Positions 26,279-35,286 of a stretch of 64,000 nt of DNA are shown one piece after another. The notes below the pieces were generated by a model, which saw only the letters and a list, made by a program, of their open reading frames with translations, did no database searches and had not been told where the DNA came from. A program made the translations under genes and the position numbers. Origin of the DNA: CBDCDJ01 sp965215355 (GTDB lineage Bacteria; Deinococcota; Deinococci; Deinococcales; Trueperaceae); NCBI GenBank assembly GCA_965215355.1, contig CBDCDJ010000007.1, forward strand, positions 2,728,001 through 2,792,000. The letters are read 5' to 3'. Positions within the stretch are counted from its first letter, which is position 1. Each line of letters begins with the position of its first letter.

Positions 26279-26716
26279 GTGCCACCTCGCAAACCCCCCA
26301 CCGAGTATGTCGACTACAGCCACGAAACGCAGGTAGCGCCGAACGTTTTTGTACGGCTCGTGTGGCTGGTCCTGGGGCTGGTTTTCACCGGTTTGGGTTT
26401 TTTGGGCTACGTGCTGCCGGGGTTGCCGGGCACGGTCTTCATCCTCATCGCGGTTTACTGTTTTGCGCGGAGCAGCCCGCGGTTTTACAACTTTTTGCTC
26501 AACCACCGCGTGTTCGGGCAACTCATCCGCGACTGGCGGGCGGGTTTGGGCTTGCCGTTGCGGGTGAAGGTGTTGGCGGTGGCGGTCATCGTCCTCAGCA
26601 TCGGCTCGAGCCTGTTTTTTATCGACGTCTTGGCGATCCGGCTCGTCCTACTTCTCTGCGGCGTCGGCGTGAGCGCCTACCTCGTCAGCCGGCCGACCAA
26701 GCGCCCGGCGGCGTAA
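26279..26716 (+). CDS. DUF454 / YbaN-like membrane protein
   Basis: A small membrane protein of the DUF454 (YbaN) family. It carries the diagnostic block GLGFLGYVLPGLPGTVFILI followed by AVYCFARSSPRFYNFLLNHR and a FGQLIRDW segment, with about three helices overall. Function of the family is unknown. GTG 26279 is chosen because TATGCT lies exactly 7 nt upstream, the leaderless spacing used elsewhere; ATG 26267 and ATG 26228 are in-frame alternatives that only lengthen the N terminus. The methyltransferase gene follows two bases after the stop. Confidence 0.82.
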   Translation: MPPRKPPTEYVDYSHETQVAPNVFVRLVWLVLGLVFTGLGFLGYVLPGLPGTVFILIAVYCFARSSPRFYNFLLNHRVFGQLIRDWRAGLGLPLRVKVLAVAVIVLSIGSSLFFIDVLAIRLVLLLCGVGVSAYLVSRPTKRPAA

Positions 26717-26717
26717 C

Positions 26718-27404
26718 GTGGCCTGCTGCGACGTCAACGGTCTCGACCGGCTGTTCCGCGGCGGTTTGGTCGCGCAGGAAAAACGTGCCTACCTGAAAAA
26801 CGGCCCGAACCCACGTCAGCGAGCGTTTCTCGAGGGCGTCTCGCTGGCCGACAAAACCGTGCTCGACGTCGGTTGCGGCGTGGGGGCGCTGGGCTCGAGC
26901 GCCCTGCAACGGGGCGCGCGGCGCGCGGTGTTCGTCGACGTGTCGCGCGCCTACCTGGCGGCGGCCGAAGAGGTGACCCGACGGTTGAACCTGAGCGACC
27001 GCGCCACGTTTCAGCAAGGTGATTTTACAGGTCTGGACCTCGCGGCCGCGGACGTCGTCACGCTCGACCGTGTCGTCTGCTGCTACCCGGACGCCAACCA
27101 ACTCTTAGAGAAAGCCGCCGCCCACAGCCGCCGCGAAATAGTGCTGAGTTACCCGGTTCCCTGGTGGTGTCTGCGGGTGGGGCGGACGCTCCTCAACTTC
27201 GGGATGCGCGTGTTCGGGCAACGGTACCGCTTTTATCTTCATGACGAAGCGGCACTCTACAGAGCTGCCGAAAGCGCCGGACACGCCCCGCGCTACAGCG
27301 TCCGCCACGGCGTGTGGCAGGTCGCGGTTTTTTCAAAATCAGTTGAGGATGACGAACTCGAGCTTGGCCGGGCCGCCCGCGAAGACCGCATCGCTGGCGG
27401 CTAA
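26718..27404 (+). CDS. Class I SAM-dependent methyltransferase
   Basis: A 228-residue methyltransferase with the SAM-binding motif VLDVGCGVGALGSSAL (about residues 48-63), an acidic residue ending the second strand (FVDVS) and a TLDRVVCCYPD motif. The CCYPD and YPVPWWCLRVGRTLLN elements resemble methyltransferases related to Mg-protoporphyrin methyltransferase (BchM/ChlM), but the substrate is unknown. It starts with GTG two bases after the DUF454 gene. Its last 22 codons run antisense through the end of the DUF3084 gene (27339-27404), an unusually long tail-to-tail overlap. Confidence 0.85.
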   Translation: MACCDVNGLDRLFRGGLVAQEKRAYLKNGPNPRQRAFLEGVSLADKTVLDVGCGVGALGSSALQRGARRAVFVDVSRAYLAAAEEVTRRLNLSDRATFQQGDFTGLDLAAADVVTLDRVVCCYPDANQLLEKAAAHSRREIVLSYPVPWWCLRVGRTLLNFGMRVFGQRYRFYLHDEAALYRAAESAGHAPRYSVRHGVWQVAVFSKSVEDDELELGRAAREDRIAGG

Positions 27405-29012
27405 GCCAACCGTCACCGGCCCCCTGAGGCGTAACAGCTGGTTGGTGAAGCCCTCGACCTCGAGCGAGGTGTCGGACAAGCTCGGGTAAACCTCGTCGGA
27501 CAAACCCAAAGCGAGGAGCTTGGCGTTGGCGTCGGCTAAAACTTTGAGCAGGTCGTCGCGCAACTGGTCGCGGCTGCCGGGGCCGAGAAAAATCTGGCGG
27601 CTGACGACGAGTTGGTCGTCCTCGAGCAACTTCTGATTAGGCGCGACCTCGACCGCGACCAACACCGGGGCGGAGACGTACTGGTTCATTTTCGAGCGCA
27701 GCACCACGATGTCCTCATCGGGCGTTTGGGCGGCTTCTGTGACGATGCTGTTGCTCTGCTCCGGCGTCAGCACCACGTCCAGCCCACCGCGCCGCACCGC
27801 TTCTTCGCTGGCGTCTTGCACCAGTTGCGCGAGCTGCACCCGAATTGCGGGCGGCTCTTGCGCCGTGATGACGCCACTGAGAATCACTTGATTAATGTTG
27901 TAGCTGATGTTCTGGCTGGCGACCTCCTCGGCTTCACGCTTGGTACGGTTGAGTTCGCTCGTTTGCTGCTCGAGGGTTTGAGTAAGTGCCTCGTTCGTAG
28001 CTGTCAAGTCCTCAAGCTGCTCACCTAAGTCTTTGGCTCTCTTTCTCAAGATATCTCTAAGGTCAACAAGTTCACCGTTGACTCGCACCAACTCGCTATT
28101 TCGCGTGCTCAAATCTTCAGCTTGTGATTTCAACTCGTCAATGTTCGTTTGAAGGGTGGTGGCTTGAGCCTCGGCCTCCTGTTGGCTTTGAATCGCTTCG
28201 TCACGGGCGTTGTTAGCTTGCTCGAGTTCACTTTGCGCACTCGACAACGCGTCTTGTGTGTCCGCAAGCTGCGTCTGGGTAGCGCCTAACTCGTCTTGCG
28301 CGGCTACTAAGTCCTGACGCGATAAAGCGAGTTCGTTTTGAATAGCACCAAGTTTTGTTTGGGCCGCCGTAACCTCTTCGGTCAGGCTTTGGACCTCTTG
28401 CCGGGACGCCGCCGCTTCTTGGCTCGCCTCGGCGGCTTCGGCTACGGCTTGCTGCCGGGCCTGGTCGGCCTCTTTAAATTGCTGCTGGGCTTGGGTCAGG
28501 TTCGCTTCTACCTCGGCCACCTTCTCTTGAGCGGAAGTCAAAGAAGTGTTCAAGGTTTCGATGTCGCCTTGCAACGCTGCTTGCGTCGTCTCTAAATCCT
28601 CGACGGCGGCTCGAGCTTCGTCCCGCGCCTGCTCCGCCGTCTCGACCTCGGTTTGCGCCTGAGAGAGTTCTCGGTTTCGGGCATCAACTTGTCCCTGCAA
28701 CTCCTCGACCTGGGCCGTAGAACGCCTTACCCGCGCCTCTTGCTCGGCCAACTGCACGCCGACCGGCTGCGCCCTCATGATGACTTGAACCGCGTTGCGA
28801 AAACTCAGCGCCAGCGTACCCAACGTCACGAGCATGATGAGGATGCCCGCCAAAACGCCGATGATGCGTCCGCTCTGCTTCGGGCGCACCCCGAACAAGC
28901 TCAACCGGCGCTTGCCGACAAGCGTTCCCAGCACGTCGCCCGTGTAGGCGATGACGCCCGCGAGCGCGACCAGCAAAACGACCAGCACGACGATGTTGGT
29001 AAGGTCGGCCAT
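27339..29012 (-). CDS. DUF3084 coiled-coil membrane protein
   Basis: A 557-residue protein with two N-terminal membrane helices (about 6-27 and 48-68) around a basic GKRRLSLFG loop. A coiled coil of some 270 residues rich in Gln, Ala and Glu follows (about 85-360), then a globular DUF3084 domain. The family is known mainly from cyanobacteria and Deinococcus relatives and its function is not established. A TAAGCT -10 box 7 nt before the ATG overlaps the end of lptB, so it can be transcribed separately from lptB although the genes are only 10 nt apart. Its 3' end overlaps the converging methyltransferase gene. Confidence 0.85.
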   Translation of the reverse strand: MADLTNIVVLVVLLVALAGVIAYTGDVLGTLVGKRRLSLFGVRPKQSGRIIGVLAGILIMLVTLGTLALSFRNAVQVIMRAQPVGVQLAEQEARVRRSTAQVEELQGQVDARNRELSQAQTEVETAEQARDEARAAVEDLETTQAALQGDIETLNTSLTSAQEKVAEVEANLTQAQQQFKEADQARQQAVAEAAEASQEAAASRQEVQSLTEEVTAAQTKLGAIQNELALSRQDLVAAQDELGATQTQLADTQDALSSAQSELEQANNARDEAIQSQQEAEAQATTLQTNIDELKSQAEDLSTRNSELVRVNGELVDLRDILRKRAKDLGEQLEDLTATNEALTQTLEQQTSELNRTKREAEEVASQNISYNINQVILSGVITAQEPPAIRVQLAQLVQDASEEAVRRGGLDVVLTPEQSNSIVTEAAQTPDEDIVVLRSKMNQYVSAPVLVAVEVAPNQKLLEDDQLVVSRQIFLGPGSRDQLRDDLLKVLADANAKLLALGLSDEVYPSLSDTSLEVEGFTNQLLRLRGPVTVGLAASDAVFAGGPAKLEFVILN

Positions 29013-29019
29013 CTGTTAC

Positions 29020-29025
29020 AGCTTA
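29020..29025 (-). promoter_or_regulatory. -10 box for leaderless DUF3084 transcript
   Basis: TAAGCT on the minus strand, 7 nt before ATG 29012 and overlapping the lptB stop codon. Confidence 0.45.
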
Positions 29026-29796
29026 CATCTGAAAGTCTGAGCCGAGGTAGTAGTGCCGCACGTCGGGGTCGTCGGCAAAGTCTTGCGGGGTGCCGCTGAA
29101 ACGCACCCTGCCGTCGAACATCAGGTACACGCGGTCGGCAATCGCCAGCGTTTCGCGCACGCTGTGGTCGGTTAAAAGCACGCCCAAGCCACGCCGCTCG
29201 CGCAGGTCGGCAATGAGGAGTTGAATCTCGCGGATGCTCTTCGGGTCGACCCCGGTAAAGGGCTCGTCGAGCAAAATAAACTGTGGACTGATGGTGAGGC
29301 TGCGCGCGATTTCCAGCCGCCGCCGCTCGCCGCCGGAAAGCGTGTCGGCGCGGTGCTGCGCCAGGTGGCCCAGGTGAAACTCGTCGAGGAGGTTCATGGC
29401 CCGCTCGCGGTGCTCGCTCTTTTTGACCTTTTGAAACTCCAAAATCGAAATCAAATTGTCCACGACGCTCATCTTGCGAAACGCGCTCGGCTCCTGCGCC
29501 AGGTAACCGAGCCCGGCGCGGGCGCGCTTGTACATCGGCCAGGCGGTGATGTTTTGCTTGCCCAAAAAGATGCGCCCCACGTTCGGCCGAATAAAGCCGA
29601 CCATCATGTAAAAACTGGTCGTCTTGCCCGCACCGTTGGGGCCGAGCAGCGCCACAATTTCGCCGGGGTTGAGCAAAAAATCCACCCCGTCCACGACCTT
29701 GTGGCCGCCGTACTTCTTGACGAGCCCTTTCGCCTGAAGGCTCGCCGTCGTGGGAATCGCAGTTTGAGGCGCGGGCGCGTGGGTCAGGACGGTCAC
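29023..29796 (-). CDS. lptB: LPS-export-type ABC transporter ATP-binding protein
   Basis: A 257-residue ABC ATPase of the LptB type, which powers lipopolysaccharide (or equivalent glycolipid) extraction from the inner membrane. Walker A GPNGAGKT is at about residues 52-59, the signature LSGGERRRLEIARSL and Walker B ILLDEPFTGVDP are intact, and YLAQEPSAFRKMSVVDNL is the LptB Q-loop sequence. The first 20 residues are an extra Thr/Ala/Pro-rich tail. Start is GTG 29796, with TACCAT 7 nt upstream. Its LptFG partners are not in the window. Confidence 0.9.
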   Translation of the reverse strand: MTVLTHAPAPQTAIPTTASLQAKGLVKKYGGHKVVDGVDFLLNPGEIVALLGPNGAGKTTSFYMMVGFIRPNVGRIFLGKQNITAWPMYKRARAGLGYLAQEPSAFRKMSVVDNLISILEFQKVKKSEHRERAMNLLDEFHLGHLAQHRADTLSGGERRRLEIARSLTISPQFILLDEPFTGVDPKSIREIQLLIADLRERRGLGVLLTDHSVRETLAIADRVYLMFDGRVRFSGTPQDFADDPDVRHYYLGSDFQM

Positions 29797-29867
29797 TCGA
29801 GCAATGGTAGCACGGGGAGGGTTAGGGGGAAGTTATAAAGTTTAAGCCTTCACAACGTTGAATTTTC

Positions 29868-29950
29868 AGTAGAGATACGGAGATGGGGAGGTAGAGAGCG
29901 GAGGAGAAAAACTTTTAATCCCTGTCTCCCCTGCTCCTCCGCCCCTCTGC
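29868..29950. repeat. Intergenic purine-to-pyrimidine hairpin element, copy 2
   Basis: A run of purines (GAGATACGGAGATGGGGAGG and on through GCGGAGGAG) is followed after AAAAACTTTTAATCC by a pyrimidine run ending CTCCTCCGCCCCTCTGCC. GCGGAGGAG and CTCCTCCGC are exact inverted arms. It lies between map and lptB and matches the layout of the elements at 4576-4680 and 61300-61385. Confidence 0.45.
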
Positions 29951-29955
29951 CTTAC

Positions 29956-30696
29956 TCAAACCGTGAGCACGAGCGGTCTACCCTTCTGCACCACGACCGT
30001 ATTTTCATAGTGCGCCGTCAAGCTGCCGTCTTGCGTGCCTATCGTCCAGCCATCTCTGCGCTTAGAAACGAGACTTTTCCCCGCGGCAATCATCGGCTCG
30101 ACGGCGATGACGAGGTTGTTTGTCAAGGGTTGCCGAAAGTCGGGGTGGTAAAAGTTCAGGACTTCCGGCTCCTCGTGGATGGCGCGGCCCACACCGTGAC
30201 CTGCTAGCTCACGAATCACCTCGAAGCCGAACCGGTGCGCCTCACGCTCGACGACCCTGCCGACGCCGTTGACGGGCTTGCCCGTTCGCACGACGCGCAT
30301 GGCCGCCCAAAAGGCCGACTCGGCGCAAGCTACGAGTTTCAGCGCGACTTTTGAGGCCGGCGGCACGACCACCGTCCGCGCGGCGTCGGCGACGTAGCCG
30401 TCTAAAATCGGGGTGACGTCCAGCTTGACGACATCGCCCGCTTGCAGTTTACGCTTGGTGGGCAGGCCGTGGACTACAGCGTCGTTGACCGAAACAAACG
30501 CGTTCACAGGTGCGCCGTACAGCAGCCGGGGCGCGGAAAAAGCGCCGTGCTCTTGAAAGACGCGGCCACAAACCGCGTCTAGTTCGGCCGGAGTCACGCC
30601 GGGTTCAACGGCGGCTTGCAGCGCAGCGAGAGCTTCTTTGACGACCGCGCTCACCCGCTGCAAGCCCTGCAAGTCTTGTTCGGAACCGACGGACAC
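29956..30696 (-). CDS. map: Methionine aminopeptidase, type I
   Basis: Removes the initiator methionine from nascent proteins. The five metal ligands of the family are visible in order: two Asp in the LDVTPILDGYVADAART segment, His in GHGVGRAIHEEP, Glu in AVEPM, and Glu in AHYENTVVV near the end. Length is 246 residues. Its GTG shares one base with the aceF stop (TAGTG), so it is the third gene of the pyruvate dehydrogenase operon, an unusual home for map, which is more often near ribosomal protein genes. Confidence 0.95.
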   Translation of the reverse strand: MSVGSEQDLQGLQRVSAVVKEALAALQAAVEPGVTPAELDAVCGRVFQEHGAFSAPRLLYGAPVNAFVSVNDAVVHGLPTKRKLQAGDVVKLDVTPILDGYVADAARTVVVPPASKVALKLVACAESAFWAAMRVVRTGKPVNGVGRVVEREAHRFGFEVIRELAGHGVGRAIHEEPEVLNFYHPDFRQPLTNNLVIAVEPMIAAGKSLVSKRRDGWTIGTQDGSLTAHYENTVVVQKGRPLVLTV

Positions 30697-32132
30697 TAGC
30701 CCTCGAGCGCCAGCAAGAACGGGTCTTCGATGGCCGAGCAGACCCAGCGCAAAAACCGCGCCGCCTGCGCGCCGTCGATAAGGCGGTGGTCGTAGGTCAG
30801 CGCGAGCGGCATCATCATCCGGGGGATGAACTCGCTCGTCTCCTTGTTCCAGACAGGTTCCATCGTCCCGCGCGACACGCCCAGAATCGCCACGTCCGGC
30901 GGGTTGACGATGGGGGTAAAGTTCGTCCCGCCGATGCCGCCCAAATTAGAAATGTTGAAGTTGCCACCCTGCATGTCGTCGGGGGCGAGTTTGCGGTCCC
31001 TGGCCTTTTCTGCCAGTTCACCGAGTTCTTGCGCGAGGTCGACCATGTTCTTGTGGTCGGCGTGCTTGATGACCGGCACGAGCAGCCCGTTCGGCGTGTC
31101 CACCGCCACGCCGATGTTGACGTAGTGCTTGTAAACGATTTCGTTGCTCGAGGTGTCGATGGAAGCGTTGAAGTCCGGAAACTTGCGCAGCGCCCCGGCG
31201 AGCACTTTGATAAGCATGGCGGTCGGCGTGAGTTTGGCACCTACGGCCTCGGCCTTGGGGCCGTACCTTTTGCGCAACGCCTCGAACTCGGTGATGTCGG
31301 CGCGGTCGAACTGCGTCACCATCGGCACACTTGACCAGGCCTGGGTCATCGCCCGCACCGTCGCCTTACGGATGCCCGACATGGGTGCGCGTTCGGTTTC
31401 GCCCCACTTGCCGAAGTCCGGCAGGGGCGGCGCTTCGATTTTTTGGGCGGGTGCGGCCGGTGCGGCGGGCGCTTGCGCGGGAACGCCGCCTTCGGCGTAC
31501 TGCCGCACGTCCTGGGCCGAGATGCGGCCCAAAACGCCCGAGCCCGCGACCTCGCGCAAATCGACGCCCATCTCGCGCGCCAGCCGCCGAACTGACGGGG
31601 CGGCGGGAATATGGGGCTCGTCGCTCGGCTCTTGGGGCGAGGGTTTGGGAACGGGGGTGTACTGCTCTTTGCGGTCGACCCCGGCCGCGCCGGAACCGGA
31701 GTCGGAGGTCTTTGAGTCGGATGATTTGCCTTCGGGAGACTTTTCCGCGGGTGGGTCTTCTTGAGACGCTTGTGCCGCTGCCTGCTCGCTTTGTGCTTCG
31801 TCTTCGGAAGCGCCGGGCTCGAGCACCGCTTCGTCTTCGGCCGCTTGCTCGGCACCGCCCTCGTCGGGCGCGGCTTCGTCGGCATCCGCCGCCGCTTCGC
31901 CCTCCCCTACTGTCAGGATGACTTGGCCGACTTTGGCTTCTTCGTTCGCCTTGACGTTGATGGACTGCACCACGCCGCTGACACTCGATGGGACTTCGAC
32001 GACGGCTTTGTCGGTTTCCAATTCGATGACCGGCTGGTCTTTCTCGACCGTGTCGCCGACCGAGACCAAAATACCGACGACGATGCCCGAATCTATACCT
32101 TCGCCCACCTCGGGCAACTTGAATTCTGCCAC
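30696..32132 (-). CDS. aceF: Dihydrolipoyl acetyltransferase (E2) of pyruvate dehydrogenase
   Basis: Transfers the acetyl group to CoA. The 478-residue chain has one lipoyl domain with the modified Lys at about residue 42 (LETDKAVVEVP), an acidic Ala/Glu/Pro-rich linker (about 80-165), a peripheral subunit-binding domain (about 168-208, PSVRRLAREMGVD) and a catalytic domain ending with YDHRLIDG around residues 447-454. E. coli has three lipoyl domains; one is common elsewhere. GTG 32132 follows an AAGGAGC site. It lies directly downstream of aceE. Confidence 0.95.
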   Translation of the reverse strand: MAEFKLPEVGEGIDSGIVVGILVSVGDTVEKDQPVIELETDKAVVEVPSSVSGVVQSINVKANEEAKVGQVILTVGEGEAAADADEAAPDEGGAEQAAEDEAVLEPGASEDEAQSEQAAAQASQEDPPAEKSPEGKSSDSKTSDSGSGAAGVDRKEQYTPVPKPSPQEPSDEPHIPAAPSVRRLAREMGVDLREVAGSGVLGRISAQDVRQYAEGGVPAQAPAAPAAPAQKIEAPPLPDFGKWGETERAPMSGIRKATVRAMTQAWSSVPMVTQFDRADITEFEALRKRYGPKAEAVGAKLTPTAMLIKVLAGALRKFPDFNASIDTSSNEIVYKHYVNIGVAVDTPNGLLVPVIKHADHKNMVDLAQELGELAEKARDRKLAPDDMQGGNFNISNLGGIGGTNFTPIVNPPDVAILGVSRGTMEPVWNKETSEFIPRMMMPLALTYDHRLIDGAQAARFLRWVCSAIEDPFLLALEG

Positions 32133-32164
32133 GGAACGCTCCTTGCTTGATGTCCAAAAAAGTT

Positions 32165-34888
32165 CTAAACCTCGTACGGGCTGAGTTTATCAGGATTGAC
32201 ACCCAGGTCTTTGATGGCTTTGGCAACCGTCGCGGCGTCCGTTTCGCCCTCTTGCTGGAGCGCGTACAGCGTCGCCACGGCGATGTGCGCGGCGTTGACC
32301 TCGAAAAAGGCCCGCAGTTCCTCCCGCGCCTCGCTGCGCCCGTAGCCGTCGGTGCCGAGGCTGTACATCGGCTTGGGCAGGTGCCGCGCGAGCGCGTCGG
32401 GCAGAATTTTCATGTAGTCCGAGGCGGCGACGAACACGCCTTTGGCGTCTTTAAGTTGCTCGAAAACGAAGGATGTCCGCGGCGTTTCTTCCGGGTGGAG
32501 CCGGTTCCAGCGGTCAACTATCAGCGCGTCGCGGTGGAGTTCTTTGTACGAAGTGACGCTCCACACGTCGGCGGCGACTTTGTAGTTTTCCAAAATCTCT
32601 TGCGCTTTCAAAACCTCGTTCATAATCGAGCCGCTGCCGAACAGGTGCGCGCGCAGTTTGCTGCGTTTTTTGCTCGAGGTCTTGAACCGGTACAGGCCTT
32701 TCAGGATGCCGGTCTCGAGCGCTTCACGCTCCAAGTGTTCCGGCACTCGGGGCTGGGCGTAGTTTTCGTTGCCGATGGTGAGGTAGTAGAAGATGTCCTC
32801 TTGCTCCTCGTACATCCGCCGCATCCCCTCGCGGATGATGACGGCCATCTCGTAAGCGAACGAGGGGTCGTAGGCTTTGAGGTTGGGCAGCGGATACGCG
32901 AGCAGGTGCGAGTGGCCGTCCTGGTGCTGCAACCCTTCGCCCGCTAAGGTCGTGCGGCCCGCCGTCGCGCCGAGCATAAAGCCCTTGGTGCGCATGTCGC
33001 CCGCCGCCCAGGCGAGGTCGCCTATTCGCTGAAAGCCGAACATCGAGTAGTAGATGAAAAAGGGAATCGTGTTGACGCCGTGCGTGGCGTACGCCGTCCC
33101 CGCCGCGATAAACGACGACATCGAGCCCGCTTCGGTGATGCCTTCTTCTAAAATCTGGCCGTCTTTGGACTCTTTGTAGTAGAGCAGGTTGTCGCTGTCC
33201 ACCGGGTCGTAAAGCTGTCCCACATGCGAATAGATGCCGATTTGCCGAAACAGCGCCTCCATCCCGAAGGTGCGCGCCTCGTCGGGGATGATGGGGACAA
33301 CGAGACGGCCCCAGGTTTCGTCACGGAGGAGTTTGCGCAAAATTGTCACGAAGACCATCGTGGTCGAGACTTCGCGGCCGTCGGTGCCCGCCATGAACTC
33401 TTCGAAGGCCTCGCGGCTCGGCGCGGCTACCGGCTCAGCTTTGACGACGCGCTTGGGAATGAAGCCGCCCAGTTCTTCGCGCCGCGCGACGAGGTAGCGA
33501 AACTCGTCGCTGTCCTCGTCGGGTTTGTAAAACGGGAACTTGCCGATTTCCTCGTCGCTGACCGGAACTTTGAAGCGGTCGCGGAAGGCTTTGAGTTCGT
33601 CCTCGTTGAGTTTTTTCTGCTGGTGGGTGATGTTCTTGCCCTCGCCGGTTTCGCCTAAGCCGTAACCCTTGACGGTGCGCGCCAGGATGACGGTCGGTGA
33701 GCCCTTATGGTCGGTCGCCTTTCTATAAGCCGCATAAACCTTGATAGGGTCGTGGCCGCCGCGGTTGAGCTTGGACAGGTCCTCGTCGCTCCAGCCTTCG
33801 ATGAGGTTTTTAAGTTCGGGCGTGTTGAAAAAGTGCTCGCGCAGTTCCGCGCCGCCGAAGGCCGCGTAGCGTTGCGACTCGCCGTCGACGAGTTTGGCGA
33901 AGCGCTCGAGCAACACCCCGCGGTCGTCTTTTTCCAGCAGCTTGTCCCAGACCGAGCCCCAGGTCACCTTGATGACGTTCCAGCCCGCGCCGCGGAAGGA
34001 CGCCTCCAACTCCTGAATAATCTGCCCGTTGCCGTGGACGGGGCCGTCCAAGCGTTGCAGGTTGCAGTTGACGACCCAGATGAGGTTGTCCAGCTTCTCG
34101 CGCCCCGCGTGGCGAATCGCGCCCAGGGTTTCGGGCTCGTCGGTCTCGCCGTCGCCCAAAAAAGCCCAGACCTTGGCATCGCCGTGCTCTTTCAAACTTC
34201 GGTCTTCCAAATAGCGGTTGAAGCGCGCTTGGTAGATCGACATAATCGGCCCCAAACCCATCGACACGGTCGGGAACTGCCAGTAGTCGGGCATCAGCCA
34301 GGGGTGTGGGTAGGAGGACAAACCGGGCTCGTCTTGCAGTTCGCGGCGAAAGTTCCGCATCTTTTCCACCGGAATGCGCCGCTCGATGTAACTCCGCGCG
34401 TAGATGCCGGGTGAAGCGTGGCCCTGGTAGTAGATGAGGTCGCGGTCTAAACCCGCCTCGACCCCGCGGAAAAAGTGGTTGAAGCCGACCTCGTACAAGG
34501 TTGCCGCCGAGGCGTAGGTAGAAATGTGCCCGCCGATGCCGTCCGAGAGTTTGTTAGCCCGCACGACCATCGCCATCGCGTTCCAGCGGATGAGGTTGCG
34601 AATGCGCCGCTCCAACTCCAGGTCCCCCGGATATTCAGGCTCGTCCTCGGTCGGGATGGTGTTGATGTAGGGCGTCTGCGCGGTGAAGGGAATCTTCACC
34701 CCGTGTCTATGGGCGTGCTCCTCCAGGCGCTCCAGAATCTCGTTGACGCGCTCCGGGCCGCCCGAGGCGAGGACGTAGTCGAGGGACTCGAGCCACTCCC
34801 TCATTTCCAGGGTGTTCAAGTTTTTAAGCTCGCCGGGCTCGAGCTGCGAGCGGTCGATGTTCAAAATCTCGTCCAACACGTCTGCCAT
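32165..34888 (-). CDS. aceE: Pyruvate dehydrogenase E1, homodimeric type
   Basis: Thiamine-diphosphate enzyme that decarboxylates pyruvate and loads acetyl onto E2. The 907-residue single-chain form matches the E. coli AceE type rather than the alpha/beta type. The ThDP motif GDGETDEPE continues to NLIWVVNCNLQ, and conserved segments such as YYQGHASPGIYARSYIERRI and GRTTLAGEGLQHQDGHS are present. ATG 34888 follows a GAGAGGAGC site; an in-frame extension to 34906 contains that site and is not coding. First gene of aceE-aceF-map; no E3 (lpd) gene is adjacent. Confidence 0.96.
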   Translation of the reverse strand: MADVLDEILNIDRSQLEPGELKNLNTLEMREWLESLDYVLASGGPERVNEILERLEEHAHRHGVKIPFTAQTPYINTIPTEDEPEYPGDLELERRIRNLIRWNAMAMVVRANKLSDGIGGHISTYASAATLYEVGFNHFFRGVEAGLDRDLIYYQGHASPGIYARSYIERRIPVEKMRNFRRELQDEPGLSSYPHPWLMPDYWQFPTVSMGLGPIMSIYQARFNRYLEDRSLKEHGDAKVWAFLGDGETDEPETLGAIRHAGREKLDNLIWVVNCNLQRLDGPVHGNGQIIQELEASFRGAGWNVIKVTWGSVWDKLLEKDDRGVLLERFAKLVDGESQRYAAFGGAELREHFFNTPELKNLIEGWSDEDLSKLNRGGHDPIKVYAAYRKATDHKGSPTVILARTVKGYGLGETGEGKNITHQQKKLNEDELKAFRDRFKVPVSDEEIGKFPFYKPDEDSDEFRYLVARREELGGFIPKRVVKAEPVAAPSREAFEEFMAGTDGREVSTTMVFVTILRKLLRDETWGRLVVPIIPDEARTFGMEALFRQIGIYSHVGQLYDPVDSDNLLYYKESKDGQILEEGITEAGSMSSFIAAGTAYATHGVNTIPFFIYYSMFGFQRIGDLAWAAGDMRTKGFMLGATAGRTTLAGEGLQHQDGHSHLLAYPLPNLKAYDPSFAYEMAVIIREGMRRMYEEQEDIFYYLTIGNENYAQPRVPEHLEREALETGILKGLYRFKTSSKKRSKLRAHLFGSGSIMNEVLKAQEILENYKVAADVWSVTSYKELHRDALIVDRWNRLHPEETPRTSFVFEQLKDAKGVFVAASDYMKILPDALARHLPKPMYSLGTDGYGRSEAREELRAFFEVNAAHIAVATLYALQQEGETDAATVAKAIKDLGVNPDKLSPYEV

Positions 34889-35051
34889 TTTGCTTGCTCC
34901 TCTCAAAAAGTGACGCCCCTGGGGGCGGGAAGTAGGTCAAAGCTTTTGCTTTTCTCAGTGTACCGCACGGCGCTCACTCGCCAAGTCCGGCAAGTCTAAA
35001 GCCAGGCCATCCTGTGACGCCGTAGCGTGAAGCTGATTCGGTGCCGGCAGC

Positions 35052-35057
35052 TATGAT
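35052..35057 (+). promoter_or_regulatory. -10 box for leaderless small-gene transcript
   Basis: TATGAT, 6 nt before ATG 35064, with no ribosome binding site. Confidence 0.5.
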
Positions 35058-35063
35058 AAGATT

Positions 35064-35273
35064 ATGAAACCTGACCGGTCGGACTGGCCCGTGAACGTCT
35101 ACAAACTTGGCGAAGAGCCGGGCGAGGACTTGTCGGCGACAACCACCCCGGCGCAGCGCCTCGCCATGATGTGGCCGCTCGCGCTGGAAGCTTGGGCGCT
35201 GCTGGGTAAAGAGTTACCGGACTACGACCGGGCGAACATGCCGGTGGCCGTTTTTTACCGAGACCTGCCTTAA
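35064..35273 (+). CDS. Small protein, partner of a nucleotidyltransferase
   Basis: A 69-residue protein beginning MKPDRSDWPVNVYKLGEEPG and containing the run AQRLAMMWPLALEAWALLGK. From recalled family context, small proteins of this form often sit directly upstream of AbiEii/MNT-like nucleotidyltransferase genes, and exactly such a gene, now broken, follows here. Role unknown; an antitoxin-like function is a guess. A GAGACCTGCCTT direct repeat flanks its stop codon. The leaderless -10 box suggests it is still expressed although its partner is dead. Confidence 0.6.
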   Translation: MKPDRSDWPVNVYKLGEEPGEDLSATTTPAQRLAMMWPLALEAWALLGKELPDYDRANMPVAVFYRDLP

Positions 35274-35286
35274 AAGAGACCTGCCT

